Shown here: positions 39,975-51,070 of the stretch, one piece after another
Layout of the letters: each line of letters starts with the position of its first letter
Position numbering within the stretch: position 1 is the first letter of the stretch
From: Bacteroidota bacterium
GTDB taxonomy: Bacteria; Bacteroidota; Bacteroidia; Flavobacteriales; Flavobacteriaceae
Direction of reading: 5' to 3'
NCBI GenBank assembly: GCA_003650305.1
Contig: QMOV01000003.1
Span: 1-64,000 of the forward strand
Length of the DNA stretch: 64,000 nt
Notes under the pieces: model-generated
Seen by the model: only the letters and a program-made list of their open reading frames with translations
Told to the model about the DNA's origin: nothing
Database searches by the model: none
Program-made: the position numbers and the translations under genes

Positions 39975-40757
39975 TTATTCCCCAGGAAAATTAGCTTTTC
40001 GTTTTTCTAAAAATGCTGATGTTCCTTCCTTAAAATCATTGGTTCCAAAACAGTTGCCAAATTCTTCAACCTCAACATCAAAACCGTTTACACCGTCTTT
40101 AAAATTTGCATTAATAGCTTTTATGGCCGATCCAATTGCCACTGAAGAATTACGCATAATCTTTCCAGCAATTTTTTCGCAAAGCGGAAGTAATTCTTCT
40201 TGAGTAGTTACATGATTTACCAAACCATAATTAAGCGCTTGGCTAGCGTCAATCATTCCTGCTGTCATTATCATTTCCATTGCTCGTCCTTTACCAACCA
40301 ATTGTGGCAAACGTTGCGTGCCACCATAACCTGGAATAACGCCAAGCGAAACTTCTGGCAAACCCATTTTTGTATTATCACTAGCGACTCTAAAATGTGC
40401 TGCCATGGCTAATTCCAATCCTCCTCCAAGAGCAAATCCATTAACAGCAGCTATAACTGGACTGGATAGGTTTTCTACAAAATTGAACAGTAATTCCTGC
40501 CCTTCGGCAGCTAATTCTTGACCTTCATTTACATCAAAATCGGCAAATTCGCTTATATCTGCTCCTGCTACAAAGGCTTTTTCGCCGCTTCCTGTTACGA
40601 TAATAACTTTTGTATTCTTATCTTCATTAGCAGATTTAAATGCCTTATGCAATTCTTCAATAGTTTCAATATTTAGGGCATTTAATTTCTTTGGTCTATT
40701 AATTGTTATGGTTGTTATTCCATTATGGGTTTGGGATAAAATATTATCGTAATTCAT
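39975..40757 (-). CDS. Enoyl-CoA hydratase/isomerase family protein
   Basis: FVAGADISEFADF, VNGFALGGGLELAMAAHFRVAS, GVIPGYGGTQRLP. Confidence 0.94.
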   Translation of the reverse strand: MNYDNILSQTHNGITTITINRPKKLNALNIETIEELHKAFKSANEDKNTKVIIVTGSGEKAFVAGADISEFADFDVNEGQELAAEGQELLFNFVENLSSPVIAAVNGFALGGGLELAMAAHFRVASDNTKMGLPEVSLGVIPGYGGTQRLPQLVGKGRAMEMIMTAGMIDASQALNYGLVNHVTTQEELLPLCEKIAGKIMRNSSVAIGSAIKAINANFKDGVNGFDVEVEEFGNCFGTNDFKEGTSAFLEKRKANFPGE

Positions 40758-40796
40758 AATTGTTTAAATGAGATTCCTGAATTCTCAGGAATTGGA

Positions 40797-42248
40797 TTAA
40801 TCTCTAGGAAAAGTTACAATAAATGTTGTGCCTTTTCCTTCTTGAGATGTAAAAGTAATACTTCCGTTATAAGTTTCAATAATTTTTTTAATCATTGGTA
40901 AGCCTAATCCCATTCCGCTAGTTTTAGTTGTAAATTTTGGCTCAAATACTTTAGGACTATTTTCTTCAGAAATACCATTTCCGTTATCTGCTACAGTAAT
41001 AATTACATCGTCATCTTTAGAATAAACAGTTACTATAATTTTAGGCTCTTGAGTATTCGGAATAGATTGAATTGCATTTTTTACCAAATTAGTCACCACA
41101 CGAATAAGTTGTGTTCTATCAAATTTGGCAATAATCTCTTTTTCTTTTGAAGTGAAACTAATATAATCTTCTGTAAAAATATCAAGTGCCAAATTAACAA
41201 CCTCAACGATGTTAAGCATTTCATTTTTTTGCGCTGGCATTTTAGCAAAGTTTGAAAATGCTGAAGCTATAGAGCTCATCGTATCTATTTGCTGAATTAG
41301 TGTTTTACTATACTCTTCAACTTTTTGATACACTTCAGGATCATTAGAATCGAACTTGCGCTGAAAGCTTTGTACGCTCAATCGCATTGGGGTTAACGGA
41401 TTTTTTATTTCGTGTGCTACTTGTTTTGCCATTTCTCTCCAGGCTTGTTCTCTTTCGCTTTGTGCTAATTGTACAGCACTTGCTTCTAACTCATCTATCA
41501 TATTATTATAAGACTCTACTAATACCGAAACTTCCTGGCTGGCTCCTTTAAGTTCAATTTTTTTATTGTGCTTTTCGAGTCGCGTTTCTTTCATTTTATC
41601 ACTAATAGTTTTAAGTGATTTTGTAATAAATCTTGAAACAAAATAGGCAAAAGCAATGGCGACTAGCAACATTACAAAATAGGCATAACCCAAGCGAACT
41701 AAAAACTCTTTAAGTTCGGCATCACTAAACGAATCGTCATCAAAATAAGGTACGTTAAGTATTCCTAATGGCTTGGCTTTTACATCTGTAAATATTGTAA
41801 ATGAAGATCGATAATCTCCTCCTAATCGTTCGTTTTTTTCAACATAATGCTTACTGGAGCTTTGGTTTAGCTGGTTCAATGTTTCGGTTGAAATACATCT
41901 TGTTATTGAGTCGCTTTCAAAACTAGGCTTTGAGCTCTTTATTAAAGACCCTTCTAAATCGTAAATGTTAAATTCAACATTTAATTTATCGGCAATTTCA
42001 TAAATTTTATCTTTGAATATTAGTTTAAGATGTTCTGTTTCTCTAGGCCAAGAGGTTTCCCTTAACACATAATTCATACTTGTAATTAACTGAGCCTCCT
42101 TACGTTCTAATCGTTGTTTGTGATAATCTTTAGATTGCTCGTTATATTGATAAATGGTAACTGCTGCAATTAAAACAGAAGCAACAACTACCAATAATAT
42201 CATGTAAATAAAAATACGAGATCGTAAAGAAAGTCTGTTTGAAGCCAT
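40797..42248 (-). CDS. HAMP-domain sensor histidine kinase
   Basis: MAKQVAHEIKNPLTPMRLSVQ, NLVKNAIQSIP, GMGLGLPMIKKI. Confidence 0.94.
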   Translation of the reverse strand: MASNRLSLRSRIFIYMILLVVVASVLIAAVTIYQYNEQSKDYHKQRLERKEAQLITSMNYVLRETSWPRETEHLKLIFKDKIYEIADKLNVEFNIYDLEGSLIKSSKPSFESDSITRCISTETLNQLNQSSSKHYVEKNERLGGDYRSSFTIFTDVKAKPLGILNVPYFDDDSFSDAELKEFLVRLGYAYFVMLLVAIAFAYFVSRFITKSLKTISDKMKETRLEKHNKKIELKGASQEVSVLVESYNNMIDELEASAVQLAQSEREQAWREMAKQVAHEIKNPLTPMRLSVQSFQRKFDSNDPEVYQKVEEYSKTLIQQIDTMSSIASAFSNFAKMPAQKNEMLNIVEVVNLALDIFTEDYISFTSKEKEIIAKFDRTQLIRVVTNLVKNAIQSIPNTQEPKIIVTVYSKDDDVIITVADNGNGISEENSPKVFEPKFTTKTSGMGLGLPMIKKIIETYNGSITFTSQEGKGTTFIVTFPRD

Positions 42249-42291
42249 TATTAAAATTTACTCAATCAATATAACAATAATCAAGCCGTGT

Positions 42292-42840
42292 CTAGGCTTT
42301 AGGGTTTTTATCTCTTATTCTTTTATAGAGTTTTATCCCCAATATTAACAATAAAACTAAAACAAATAATCCTACAACACCAAAAATCCAATCAATGCCG
42401 TTTTTCAAGATTGCCAAAAACACTACTGAAAATAAAATAATCGTTGATCCTTCATTAAAAATACGCATAAAGCTAGACGTGTATTTTACATCATCTTTTT
42501 GCAACTGATTAAAAATTTGATGAGTCTTTAGATGATACAAAATAAGTAATACTACAAATGCTAGTTTTATTAGCATCCAATCTTCATTTAATAAGTTAGG
42601 CATTAAAATTAATAACCAAACTGCAAAGATTGTGGTAAGTATTGCAGATGGCCAAGTAATAATAAACCATAATCGTTTGGTCATTAGTTTTAACTGTTCA
42701 GACAAAATCTCTTTATCTGGTGAGGGTTTATTGCTTGCTTCAATTTGGTACACAAATAGGCGAGGAATGTAGAACAGACCTGCAAACCACGTGATTACAA
42801 AAATAAGATGAAGGGCTTTTATGTATTGATAATACTCCAT
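42292..42840 (-). CDS. hemJ: CopD family / protoporphyrinogen oxidase HemJ-like membrane protein
   Basis: MEYYQYIKALHLIFVITWFAGLFYIPRLFVYQIEA. Confidence 0.8.
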   Translation of the reverse strand: MEYYQYIKALHLIFVITWFAGLFYIPRLFVYQIEASNKPSPDKEILSEQLKLMTKRLWFIITWPSAILTTIFAVWLLILMPNLLNEDWMLIKLAFVVLLILYHLKTHQIFNQLQKDDVKYTSSFMRIFNEGSTIILFSVVFLAILKNGIDWIFGVVGLFVLVLLLILGIKLYKRIRDKNPKA

Positions 42841-45800
42841 TAATCTTCAATAAATAAATAGTTCAAATTTTTTGCGTTAAATGCTGCGTTAAATGATTTA
42901 ATCTCGTTATCAATTAAGTTATTGAAAGTTGAAAGTTGTTCGTTAATTTTTTTGGACAACTCATCTTTTACTGCTATATCTTGCTCTGTTGGAGGAAAAT
43001 CTCCCATGCTTACCAATGAGTTTAAATGTCCTAACTTATTTGTTAATTGTATTGGAAAATTTAAAGGATCTTGTCCACTTCTATTTTTGGTTTGATACAA
43101 TGCTTTTTCAATTTCTGAAAACTGATCTTTCAATGCTTTTGCTTTTTCCACAAGTTCTTTTACATTTTCATTAGCTGCATATTGCGACTCAAAAGCACTT
43201 AATTGTTTGTTTATCTTTCTAATCTTTTTAATAGACTTATGAGCGTTGTCCATCGTTTTGTTAACATCCTTTATAAAATCGAATTGAGTTTGCATTTCTG
43301 ATAAAGAACTTTCAGATCTTGGATCAGCTACTACAGTAAAAGGCTGTTGAATGCTTTCGTCATTTACATTAAGACTTACCTTATAATTACCAGGAATAGC
43401 ACGAGGACCAGATAAACTTGCCCACCATAAAATCATGCCTTCAAGACGTTCTGCTCCATCGTAAGTCATATTCCAAACAAACTGATTTGTTCCTTTTTTT
43501 ACTTTCAGTTTGTCTTTCTTTTTATGTTTTGTACTAAAGGTTTTAATGGTGTCTCCTTTAGTATCAAAATAGGTGAGCGATACCTCATCTTTTTCGTCAG
43601 AATCTTTCAAATAAAAATACGTTATTACTCCATTAGCATGGTTAGTACCTTCTGTTTTACTCCCTTTTCTGCTTCCACCACGCATTCTATAAGTGTCTTT
43701 TGGCCGAAATAAAATATTATTGCCTTTATTAATTGCATATAATTGATGTAAAACGGTTAAATCATCTATTATCCATACACTTCGTCCTTGTGTAGCTACA
43801 ATTAGGTTATCATCTTTTATAATTAAATCGGTAATTGGAACGATAGGTAAATTTAATTGAAACGGTTTCCAATTTTTCCCATCATTGAACGAAATATACA
43901 TTCCTGTTTCTGTTCCAGCATATAATAATCCTTTTTGTTTTGGATCTTCACGAAGTACTCTTGTAAAATGCTCTGAAGCAATTCCGTTAGTGATTTTTGT
44001 CCAAGTTTTTCCATAATCTTTAGTTTTGTAAAGATATGGTGCAAAATCGCCTGTTTTGTATTTCGTTCCTGCAATATAGCATGTCCCTGCATCAAAAGCG
44101 CTTGGCTCAACACTATTAATCATCATCCATTCTGGCATTCCTTTTGGTGTCACATTTTCCCAGTTGATACCTCCATCTCTAGTAACATGAATTAAGCCAT
44201 CATCACTACCAACCCAAAGCAATCCTTCTTGTAATGCTGATTCTTGTGCAGCAAAAATGGTACAATAATATTCTACAGAAGTATTATCTTGGGTAATTGG
44301 TCCACCAGATGATTTTAATTTTTCAGGATCGTTTCGTGTTAAATCAGGACTAATAATTTTCCATGATTGTCCTTCATTTTCTGTAACATGAACCTGATTG
44401 GAAAATGTATATAATTTGTTTGGATTATGTTTTGAAAAAATAATTGGAAAATTCCATTGAAAACGATATTTCATACCTTCTGCTCCATGACCCATTGGAT
44501 TGTCTGGCCAAACATTAATGGCTCTTACTGTTCCTGTTTTATGATTTACTCTGGTTAAAAAGCCATCATAACTTCCTCCATAAATAATGTCATTATTTTC
44601 AGGATCTACTGCAATATGAGCAGATTCTCCTCCTGCTGTACTCTCCCAATCATCTTCACTAATCGACCTACCACTTGTTCTGTGAGGTATTCTTATTGCT
44701 GAATTATCTTGCTGAGCAACATAAATTCTATACGGAAAATGATTATCGGTTGTTACACGATAAAACTGTGATGTTGGTTGGTTATGGTATGTGCTCCATG
44801 TTTTGCCTCCATCGTATGTTACTTGAGCTCCTCCATCATCTCCTATAACCATGCGATCAGGATTTTCGGGAGCAATCCAAAGATCATGATGATCGCCATG
44901 TGGTGCATTATATGTGCTAAATGTTTTTCCGCCATCTGTACTTTTATGATAACGAACATTTAAGACATAAACCACATCTACATCTTTTGTATCTGCATAA
45001 ACTCTTGTGTAGTACCATGCACGTTGACGTAGTTTTCGCTCACTATTTACTTGTGTCCAAGTTTCTCCTCCATCATTACTTTGGTATAATCCTCCTTTCT
45101 CTTTATTCTCTACTATTGCCCAAACACGTTGATTATTAACTGATGAAACCGTTACACCAATAATACCTAATGTGTCTTTTGGAAAGCCTTTGTTTACAGA
45201 TATTTCTTTCCAAGTTTCTCCACTATCTGTACTTTTCCAAAGTGCCGAACCTTCTCCTCCAGAGCTTAAACTGTAAGGTGTACGTTGTATTCTCCAAGTT
45301 GAAGCATATAAAATTCTTGGATTGGTTGGATCGATAATTAAATCTACTGCTCCTGCATAATTATTAGCAAAAAGGATTTTGTTCCATGTTTTTCCGCCAT
45401 CTGTGCTTTTATAAACACCTCTATCTTGAGTTGGCTTGTAAATGTTTCCTAAAACTCCTGCATAAACAATATTATGATCTGTAGGATGTACAGCAATTCT
45501 CGGAACATGTCTCGAATTTTTCAGTCCCGATTCTATCCATGTTTTTCCAGCGTCTACACTTTTCCATAAACCATATCCAGAAGATACATTACCTCGAACC
45601 GTTTTTTCTCCACCTCCAACATAGATTACATTTGGATCGCTTTTAGAAACTGAAATAGCTCCAATACTACCTCCAAAATAACCATCAGAAATATTTTCCC
45701 AAGTTCTTCCTCCTGTTGTGGTTTTCCAAACACCTCCACCTGTAGCTCCAAAATAAAATAGATTTGGCTGATTAGGAACTCCTGTTACAGCGGCACTTCG

Positions 45801-45932
45801 TCCTCCTCTAAAAGGCCCAATAAGTCTATACTCTAAAGCATCGTAAAATTCTTCGTTAAAAGTTTGTGCATTGATTTGGTCGTTACTAAATAGCAATAAG
45901 AATGTTGCTACTATTACAGTTGAAAATCGCAT
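42840..45932 (-). CDS. Secreted VPS10/sortilin-like, BNR-repeat protein
   Basis: RLIGPFRGGRSAAVTGVPNQPNLFYFGATGGGVWKTTTGGRTWENISDG; many DGGKTW repeats. Confidence 0.9.
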   Translation of the reverse strand: MRFSTVIVATFLLLFSNDQINAQTFNEEFYDALEYRLIGPFRGGRSAAVTGVPNQPNLFYFGATGGGVWKTTTGGRTWENISDGYFGGSIGAISVSKSDPNVIYVGGGEKTVRGNVSSGYGLWKSVDAGKTWIESGLKNSRHVPRIAVHPTDHNIVYAGVLGNIYKPTQDRGVYKSTDGGKTWNKILFANNYAGAVDLIIDPTNPRILYASTWRIQRTPYSLSSGGEGSALWKSTDSGETWKEISVNKGFPKDTLGIIGVTVSSVNNQRVWAIVENKEKGGLYQSNDGGETWTQVNSERKLRQRAWYYTRVYADTKDVDVVYVLNVRYHKSTDGGKTFSTYNAPHGDHHDLWIAPENPDRMVIGDDGGAQVTYDGGKTWSTYHNQPTSQFYRVTTDNHFPYRIYVAQQDNSAIRIPHRTSGRSISEDDWESTAGGESAHIAVDPENNDIIYGGSYDGFLTRVNHKTGTVRAINVWPDNPMGHGAEGMKYRFQWNFPIIFSKHNPNKLYTFSNQVHVTENEGQSWKIISPDLTRNDPEKLKSSGGPITQDNTSVEYYCTIFAAQESALQEGLLWVGSDDGLIHVTRDGGINWENVTPKGMPEWMMINSVEPSAFDAGTCYIAGTKYKTGDFAPYLYKTKDYGKTWTKITNGIASEHFTRVLREDPKQKGLLYAGTETGMYISFNDGKNWKPFQLNLPIVPITDLIIKDDNLIVATQGRSVWIIDDLTVLHQLYAINKGNNILFRPKDTYRMRGGSRKGSKTEGTNHANGVITYFYLKDSDEKDEVSLTYFDTKGDTIKTFSTKHKKKDKLKVKKGTNQFVWNMTYDGAERLEGMILWWASLSGPRAIPGNYKVSLNVNDESIQQPFTVVADPRSESSLSEMQTQFDFIKDVNKTMDNAHKSIKKIRKINKQLSAFESQYAANENVKELVEKAKALKDQFSEIEKALYQTKNRSGQDPLNFPIQLTNKLGHLNSLVSMGDFPPTEQDIAVKDELSKKINEQLSTFNNLIDNEIKSFNAAFNAKNLNYLFIED

Positions 45933-46023
45933 GTTTATTTTTGGTTTAGTTATGAATAAATAAATGTAAGGATTAAATATTGTTATGCCTTAATTCGATT
46001 CAATTTTAACTTAACTTCAAAAA

Positions 46024-47046
46024 TTATTTGCCAGAGTCCCACTCATTAACCCACCTTGATAATAGAGTAACCCAATCTTCATTATCATTCAAACAGGCAA
46101 CTGTTATAAATTTTTCTCCTCCCATTTCCTTAAAAATTTCTTTACCTTCCATAGCTATTTCTTCCAGTGTTTCTAAACAATCACTAACAAAAGCTGGTGT
46201 TACTATTGCCATATTCTTTATGCCTTGCTTTGCTAATCGCTCAATGGTATGATCTGTATATGGTTGTAGCCAAGGATCGAATCCTAATCGAGATTGGAAC
46301 GACGTTGAAAATGTTTCAGGTTTAAGTTGAAGGTTTTCAGACACCAATCGTGTTACTTCGTAACATTGATGTCGATAACAAAATTCATGTGCTTTTGAAT
46401 GTGTTTCGCAACATGTTTTATCAATCTTACAATGCGATTTTGTGATGTCTCTTTTTTTAATATGTCTTTCTGGCACACCATGATAAGAAAACAAAATGTG
46501 CTCGAATTCTTTATCTTTTAATGTGCCTTTTATCGAATTTGAAAGCACTTCTATATAATCAGATTTATTATAAAATGCTGGAAAAGATTCAATTTTAAGG
46601 TTTGGAAAATATTTTTGCTGCTCTTCTTTAGCTTTTACTAAAATAGTTTCAGTTGTTGCCATTGCGAATTGTGGATAAAGTGGAAATAATAAAACCTCCT
46701 CCAAATCTTTATCAACTAATTCCTGAAGCCCTTTTTTTATAGTCATACTTCCATAGCGCATAGCTAATGCCAAAGGAATATTAACTTGTTTTTTAACCTT
46801 TTCTTTAAGTTTTTCTGAAATGACTATAAGCGGAGAGCCATCCTCCCACCATATTTTTTTATAAGCTGCTGCCGAAGCTTTGGGTCTAGTGTTTAAAATA
46901 ATGCCTTTAACAAGCAAAGTTCTTGCCCAAAGTGGAATATCAATCACACGTTCATCCATTAAAAATTCACCTAAATACTTTTTTACCTCTTTTGGTTCTG
47001 GGCTATCAGGTGATCCGAGATTTACTAATAGAACGCCTTTTTTCAT
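46024..47046 (-). CDS. hemH: Ferrochelatase
   Basis: GVLLVNLGSPDSPEPKEVKKYLGEFLMD, LFSYHGVPERHI, FQSRLGFDPWLQPYT. Confidence 0.96.
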   Translation of the reverse strand: MKKGVLLVNLGSPDSPEPKEVKKYLGEFLMDERVIDIPLWARTLLVKGIILNTRPKASAAAYKKIWWEDGSPLIVISEKLKEKVKKQVNIPLALAMRYGSMTIKKGLQELVDKDLEEVLLFPLYPQFAMATTETILVKAKEEQQKYFPNLKIESFPAFYNKSDYIEVLSNSIKGTLKDKEFEHILFSYHGVPERHIKKRDITKSHCKIDKTCCETHSKAHEFCYRHQCYEVTRLVSENLQLKPETFSTSFQSRLGFDPWLQPYTDHTIERLAKQGIKNMAIVTPAFVSDCLETLEEIAMEGKEIFKEMGGEKFITVACLNDNEDWVTLLSRWVNEWDSGK

Positions 47047-47059
47047 ATAATTTTTTGGA

Positions 47060-47968
47060 TTACGAAGATAGAGACATTATATATTTTTTTGGTGTAGTCC
47101 CATATTTCTTTTTAAAAGCCGAAATAAAATGACTTGCTGTACTATAACCTACTTTTAAACCAACTTCGGTTACGTTATAGTCGCCAGATTCTAATAATTT
47201 TCTGGATACTTCCATTTTATATTCAAACAAAAAACTATAAACAGAGTCACCATAAATTTGTTTAAAACCTTCCTTAAGTTTTTTTAAGCTTAATCCGATT
47301 TCGTCGGCAAGCTCTTTTAAGCTTGGTGGTTCTGCCATTCTAGAAATAATAATATCCTTTGCATTTCTAATCTTTGCCACATTAGTTTCATCTACCAAAA
47401 AAGGGCACTGCTCTACATTTGTGTCTTCATTTCTGTTAAAATATAAACTTAAAAGCTCGTATGCTTTTCCTTTAAAATATAAATTTTTTATGGAAAGATT
47501 AAGATTATAGTTGATTAATTGATATAAAATAATAGCCATTGAAGGTGTGATTTTTCCATCTTTATAGTACTTCTTGTCTTTATTGTCATCGCTCAAAAAC
47601 GTAATATAATCGGCTTCTTGAGAAAACAAGCTATGAAATTTTTTAATGGGAATTAATATAGTGATTAACCATGATTTGAAATTAATTTCTAGATTTAAAG
47701 GCAATTCTTGTTGTGGATTATATAGCAATAATGAATTTTCTTCAAATATATCTAAAGCATATTTTCCGCTATTAAAGTTAAATTTACTAGAACCCTTTAA
47801 ACAGAAATGAAACTGTATAATATCACTATTTATTTCACGACTAACGCGTTGTATTTTATTGCTTTCATTTTGATATAACAAAATAAAAAAACCGTCTTCA
47901 ACTTTAGTTTCGTTGTAAGTTCTTTGAGCGACATTTTTTTTTGTATTATTTTTCTTATATGGGCTCAT
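47060..47968 (-). CDS. AraC-family transcriptional regulator
   Basis: C-terminal SLKELADEIGLSLKKLKEGFKQIYGDSVYSFLFEYKM...VGLKVGYSTASHFISAFKKKYGTTPKKY. Confidence 0.93.
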   Translation of the reverse strand: MSPYKKNNTKKNVAQRTYNETKVEDGFFILLYQNESNKIQRVSREINSDIIQFHFCLKGSSKFNFNSGKYALDIFEENSLLLYNPQQELPLNLEINFKSWLITILIPIKKFHSLFSQEADYITFLSDDNKDKKYYKDGKITPSMAIILYQLINYNLNLSIKNLYFKGKAYELLSLYFNRNEDTNVEQCPFLVDETNVAKIRNAKDIIISRMAEPPSLKELADEIGLSLKKLKEGFKQIYGDSVYSFLFEYKMEVSRKLLESGDYNVTEVGLKVGYSTASHFISAFKKKYGTTPKKYIMSLSS

Positions 47969-48154
47969 ATTATTTAGTTTGAATTAACAATTGACCTATT
48001 AAAAAACACTGATTATACTGTAAAAATATGATAAATATCATATAATATTAAAAATAAAGTTTAAAAACCCACAAACGATACTAAAAGTTCTTTGAGCGTT
48101 GTTTTTATTAATTGAAGCTACTTAATTTTGTTTAATAATTCCGATTAAAATATA

Positions 48155-49414
48155 ATGGACCAATATAATATTTCTAAAGACAATTCCTTTTACGTAATAG
48201 GTTTAAGTTATAAAAAAGCTAATGCAAGTATTAGAGGTCGTTTTAGTTTAGATGCAACTTCTAAATTAGAGCTACTTAATCAAGCCAAAATGAAAGGTGT
48301 TAAAAGCTTAATTGTAAATTCTACTTGTAATCGTACAGAAATTTATGGATTAGCTCAACATCCTTTTCAGTTAATAAAATTACTATGCGATAATACTGCT
48401 GGAACTATAGACGAATTTCAAGAAGTAGCATACATCTATAAAAATACTGAAGCCATTTCTCATATGTTTAGAGTTGGTTCTGGACTAGATAGTCAAATTC
48501 TTGGTGATTTCGAAATTATAAATCAGTTAAAGACAAGTGCTATAGTTTCAAAAAGACTTGATTTATTAAACAACTACTTGGAGCGTTTGGTAAATGCAGT
48601 AATACAAGCGAGCAAGCGCATTAAAACAGAAACTCTAATTTCTTCTGGCGCTACTTCTGTTTCATTTGCATCAGTGCAATATATTTTAAAGCATGTAACA
48701 AACATTTCCGATAAAAATATATTACTTTTTGGTACAGGAAAAATTGGTAGAAATACTTGCGAGAATCTTGTAAAACATACCAAAAACGAGCAAATTACAT
48801 TAATTAACCGAACAATAGGTAGAGCAGAACGAATAGCTGGAAAATTTAATTTGGTGGTCAAGAACTATGCTAATTTACAAGAGGAAATTACCAAGTCTCA
48901 TGTTTTAATTGTTGCAACTGGAGCTCAAAATCCAACAATCGATAAGCAAATTATTCATGCCAAAAAACCGTTATTAATTTTAGATTTATCTATCCCAAAA
49001 AATGTAGATGATGATGTAAAGAAATTAAAAAACGTGACGCTTGTTCACCTAGATGATTTATCTCAAATAACCGATGAGACTCTTGAAAAAAGAAAAACTC
49101 ATATTCCTTTAGCAGAAGCTATAATTGAAGATATTAAAAGCGAATTTTTTGAGTGGTTGGAAACAAGAAAATTTGTTCCTACAATTAAAGCTTTAAAAGG
49201 TAAATTACAAGATTTTGCTACTGCTGAATTAAATTTACAACGGAAAAAAAATATTAACTTCAACGAAGAACAAGCAGAGTTAATTAGTAATAATATTATT
49301 CAAAAAATCACCAATCATTTTGCACATCACTTAAAAGATGATGATATACCTACCAACGAAAGTCTTGAATTAATTAAAAAAGTATTTCAGTTAGAAACTT
49401 TAGAAAATGTCTAA
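48155..49414 (+). CDS. hemA: Glutamyl-tRNA reductase
   Basis: VNSTCNRTEIYG, GLDSQILGDFEIINQLK, GTGKIGRNTCENL. Confidence 0.96.
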   Translation: MDQYNISKDNSFYVIGLSYKKANASIRGRFSLDATSKLELLNQAKMKGVKSLIVNSTCNRTEIYGLAQHPFQLIKLLCDNTAGTIDEFQEVAYIYKNTEAISHMFRVGSGLDSQILGDFEIINQLKTSAIVSKRLDLLNNYLERLVNAVIQASKRIKTETLISSGATSVSFASVQYILKHVTNISDKNILLFGTGKIGRNTCENLVKHTKNEQITLINRTIGRAERIAGKFNLVVKNYANLQEEITKSHVLIVATGAQNPTIDKQIIHAKKPLLILDLSIPKNVDDDVKKLKNVTLVHLDDLSQITDETLEKRKTHIPLAEAIIEDIKSEFFEWLETRKFVPTIKALKGKLQDFATAELNLQRKKNINFNEEQAELISNNIIQKITNHFAHHLKDDDIPTNESLELIKKVFQLETLENV

Positions 49415-50981
49415 AATTATTAGAATTGGCACTCGCGATAGTGAATTAGCACTATGGCAGGCAAAGACTGTCCAAAAATTACTTGAAGATTTAGGTCATA
49501 AAACCGAACTAGTTCCTGTAAAATCTACTGGAGATTTAGTGCTAAATAAACCCTTATACGAACTCGGAATTACTGGAATTTTTACAAGAACATTTGATAT
49601 TGCAATGCTCAATAACGATATTGATATTGCTGTACATTCTTTAAAAGATGTGCCAACAATTTTACCAAAAGGGATTGTGCAAGCCGCTGTTTTAAAGCGA
49701 GGGAATATTAAAGATACTTTGGTTTTTAAAAACAATGAAGAGTTTTTGTCCCAACGAGATGCAGTTATTGCTACAGGAAGTTTAAGACGAAGATCGCAAT
49801 GGCTAAATAGACACCCAACACATACGCTTGTAGATTTACGAGGCAATGTAAATACCCGTCTACAAAAACTGGAAGATAACAATTGGAATGCTGCAATTTT
49901 TGCTGCTGCTGGTTTAGGCAGAATTGGATTAAGACCAAAAAACGCCATCAATTTAGATTGGATGATTCCTGCTCCAGCACAAGGTGCAATTATGATAACT
50001 GCTTTAGACGAAGATGATTTTATTAAAAGCGTTTGTACTGAATTAAATCATGACGAGACTCAAATTTGTACAACTATTGAACGTGACTTTTTAAACCTTT
50101 TAGAAGGTGGTTGTACTGCTCCTATTGGAGCCATTGCTTATATAAAAGAAGAGCAAATATTTTTTCAAGGTGTTTTACTAAGTAAGGATGGGCGAAAAAA
50201 AATAGAGGTTTCCAGAACTGAAAAATTAGGCGAACATCATAAAATTGCATCCTTTTGTGCAAACTATATTATTGAACGTGTTGGCAAACGCTTAATGGAA
50301 GACATAAAGAAAGTGGACAAGAAAGTTAATATATATTCCACAAAAGCTTTAACTGATTCTCAACAACATTTATTTCATAACGACATTAAAGTCGATGGAT
50401 CAGATTTTATTAAAATCAACTTTAACAGAATAAAACCATTCCTCTTAAAATCTGAAATAAAAAACGTAATCATTACTAGTAAAAATACTGTAGAATCTAT
50501 AATTACAAATATTTCTTCTGAAGAATTACAGTTTAAAAATATCTATTGTGTTGGACGACGTACAAAACGTTTGGTAGAGCAAAAAATTGGAAAAGTGACA
50601 CATACTGAAAAGAATGCAAAAAAATTAGCCGAATACCTTGTAGAATTTATTGAAGGCACAGAGGTTACCTATTTTTGTAGCGATTTACGTTTAGATGATT
50701 TACCAAAGATTTTAACCGAAAATAATATAACTGTAAACGAAGTTGAAGCCTACAGTACAAAATTCGATAGTGAAAAAGTAGGTGAAACTGTTGAAGGAAT
50801 TATGTTCTACAGTCCCTCAACAGTAAAAAGTTATTTACTAGAAAACAAGGCTGATAAAATTGCTTTTTGTATTGGCGAAAGCACTGCAACTGAAGCAAAA
50901 AAACATTTTAAAGACGTAAGGATTGCCAAAGTACCAACTGTAGAAAGTGTTATAGAATTAGTGAACTTAAATTATATTTAA
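49407..50981 (+). CDS. hemC/hemD: Hydroxymethylbilane synthase - uroporphyrinogen-III synthase fusion
   Basis: N-term [42 protein letters not shown]-term ~220 aa HemD-like ([12 protein letters not shown]...[12 protein letters not shown]...[14 protein letters not shown]). Confidence 0.92.
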   Translation: MSKIIRIGTRDSELALWQAKTVQKLLEDLGHKTELVPVKSTGDLVLNKPLYELGITGIFTRTFDIAMLNNDIDIAVHSLKDVPTILPKGIVQAAVLKRGNIKDTLVFKNNEEFLSQRDAVIATGSLRRRSQWLNRHPTHTLVDLRGNVNTRLQKLEDNNWNAAIFAAAGLGRIGLRPKNAINLDWMIPAPAQGAIMITALDEDDFIKSVCTELNHDETQICTTIERDFLNLLEGGCTAPIGAIAYIKEEQIFFQGVLLSKDGRKKIEVSRTEKLGEHHKIASFCANYIIERVGKRLMEDIKKVDKKVNIYSTKALTDSQQHLFHNDIKVDGSDFIKINFNRIKPFLLKSEIKNVIITSKNTVESIITNISSEELQFKNIYCVGRRTKRLVEQKIGKVTHTEKNAKKLAEYLVEFIEGTEVTYFCSDLRLDDLPKILTENNITVNEVEAYSTKFDSEKVGETVEGIMFYSPSTVKSYLLENKADKIAFCIGESTATEAKKHFKDVRIAKVPTVESVIELVNLNYI

Positions 50982-51070
50982 AAGAAAACATACTGTCTGG
51001 TCGAGCGCAGTCGAGAACTAAAAAAATTGAAGTAAAATTAATAAGATTCCCGCTTTCGTGGGGAATAAAT

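Noticed and set aside
43853-44113. 86-aa ORF within the VPS10-like gene
   Set aside because: Out-of-frame within a conserved CDS.
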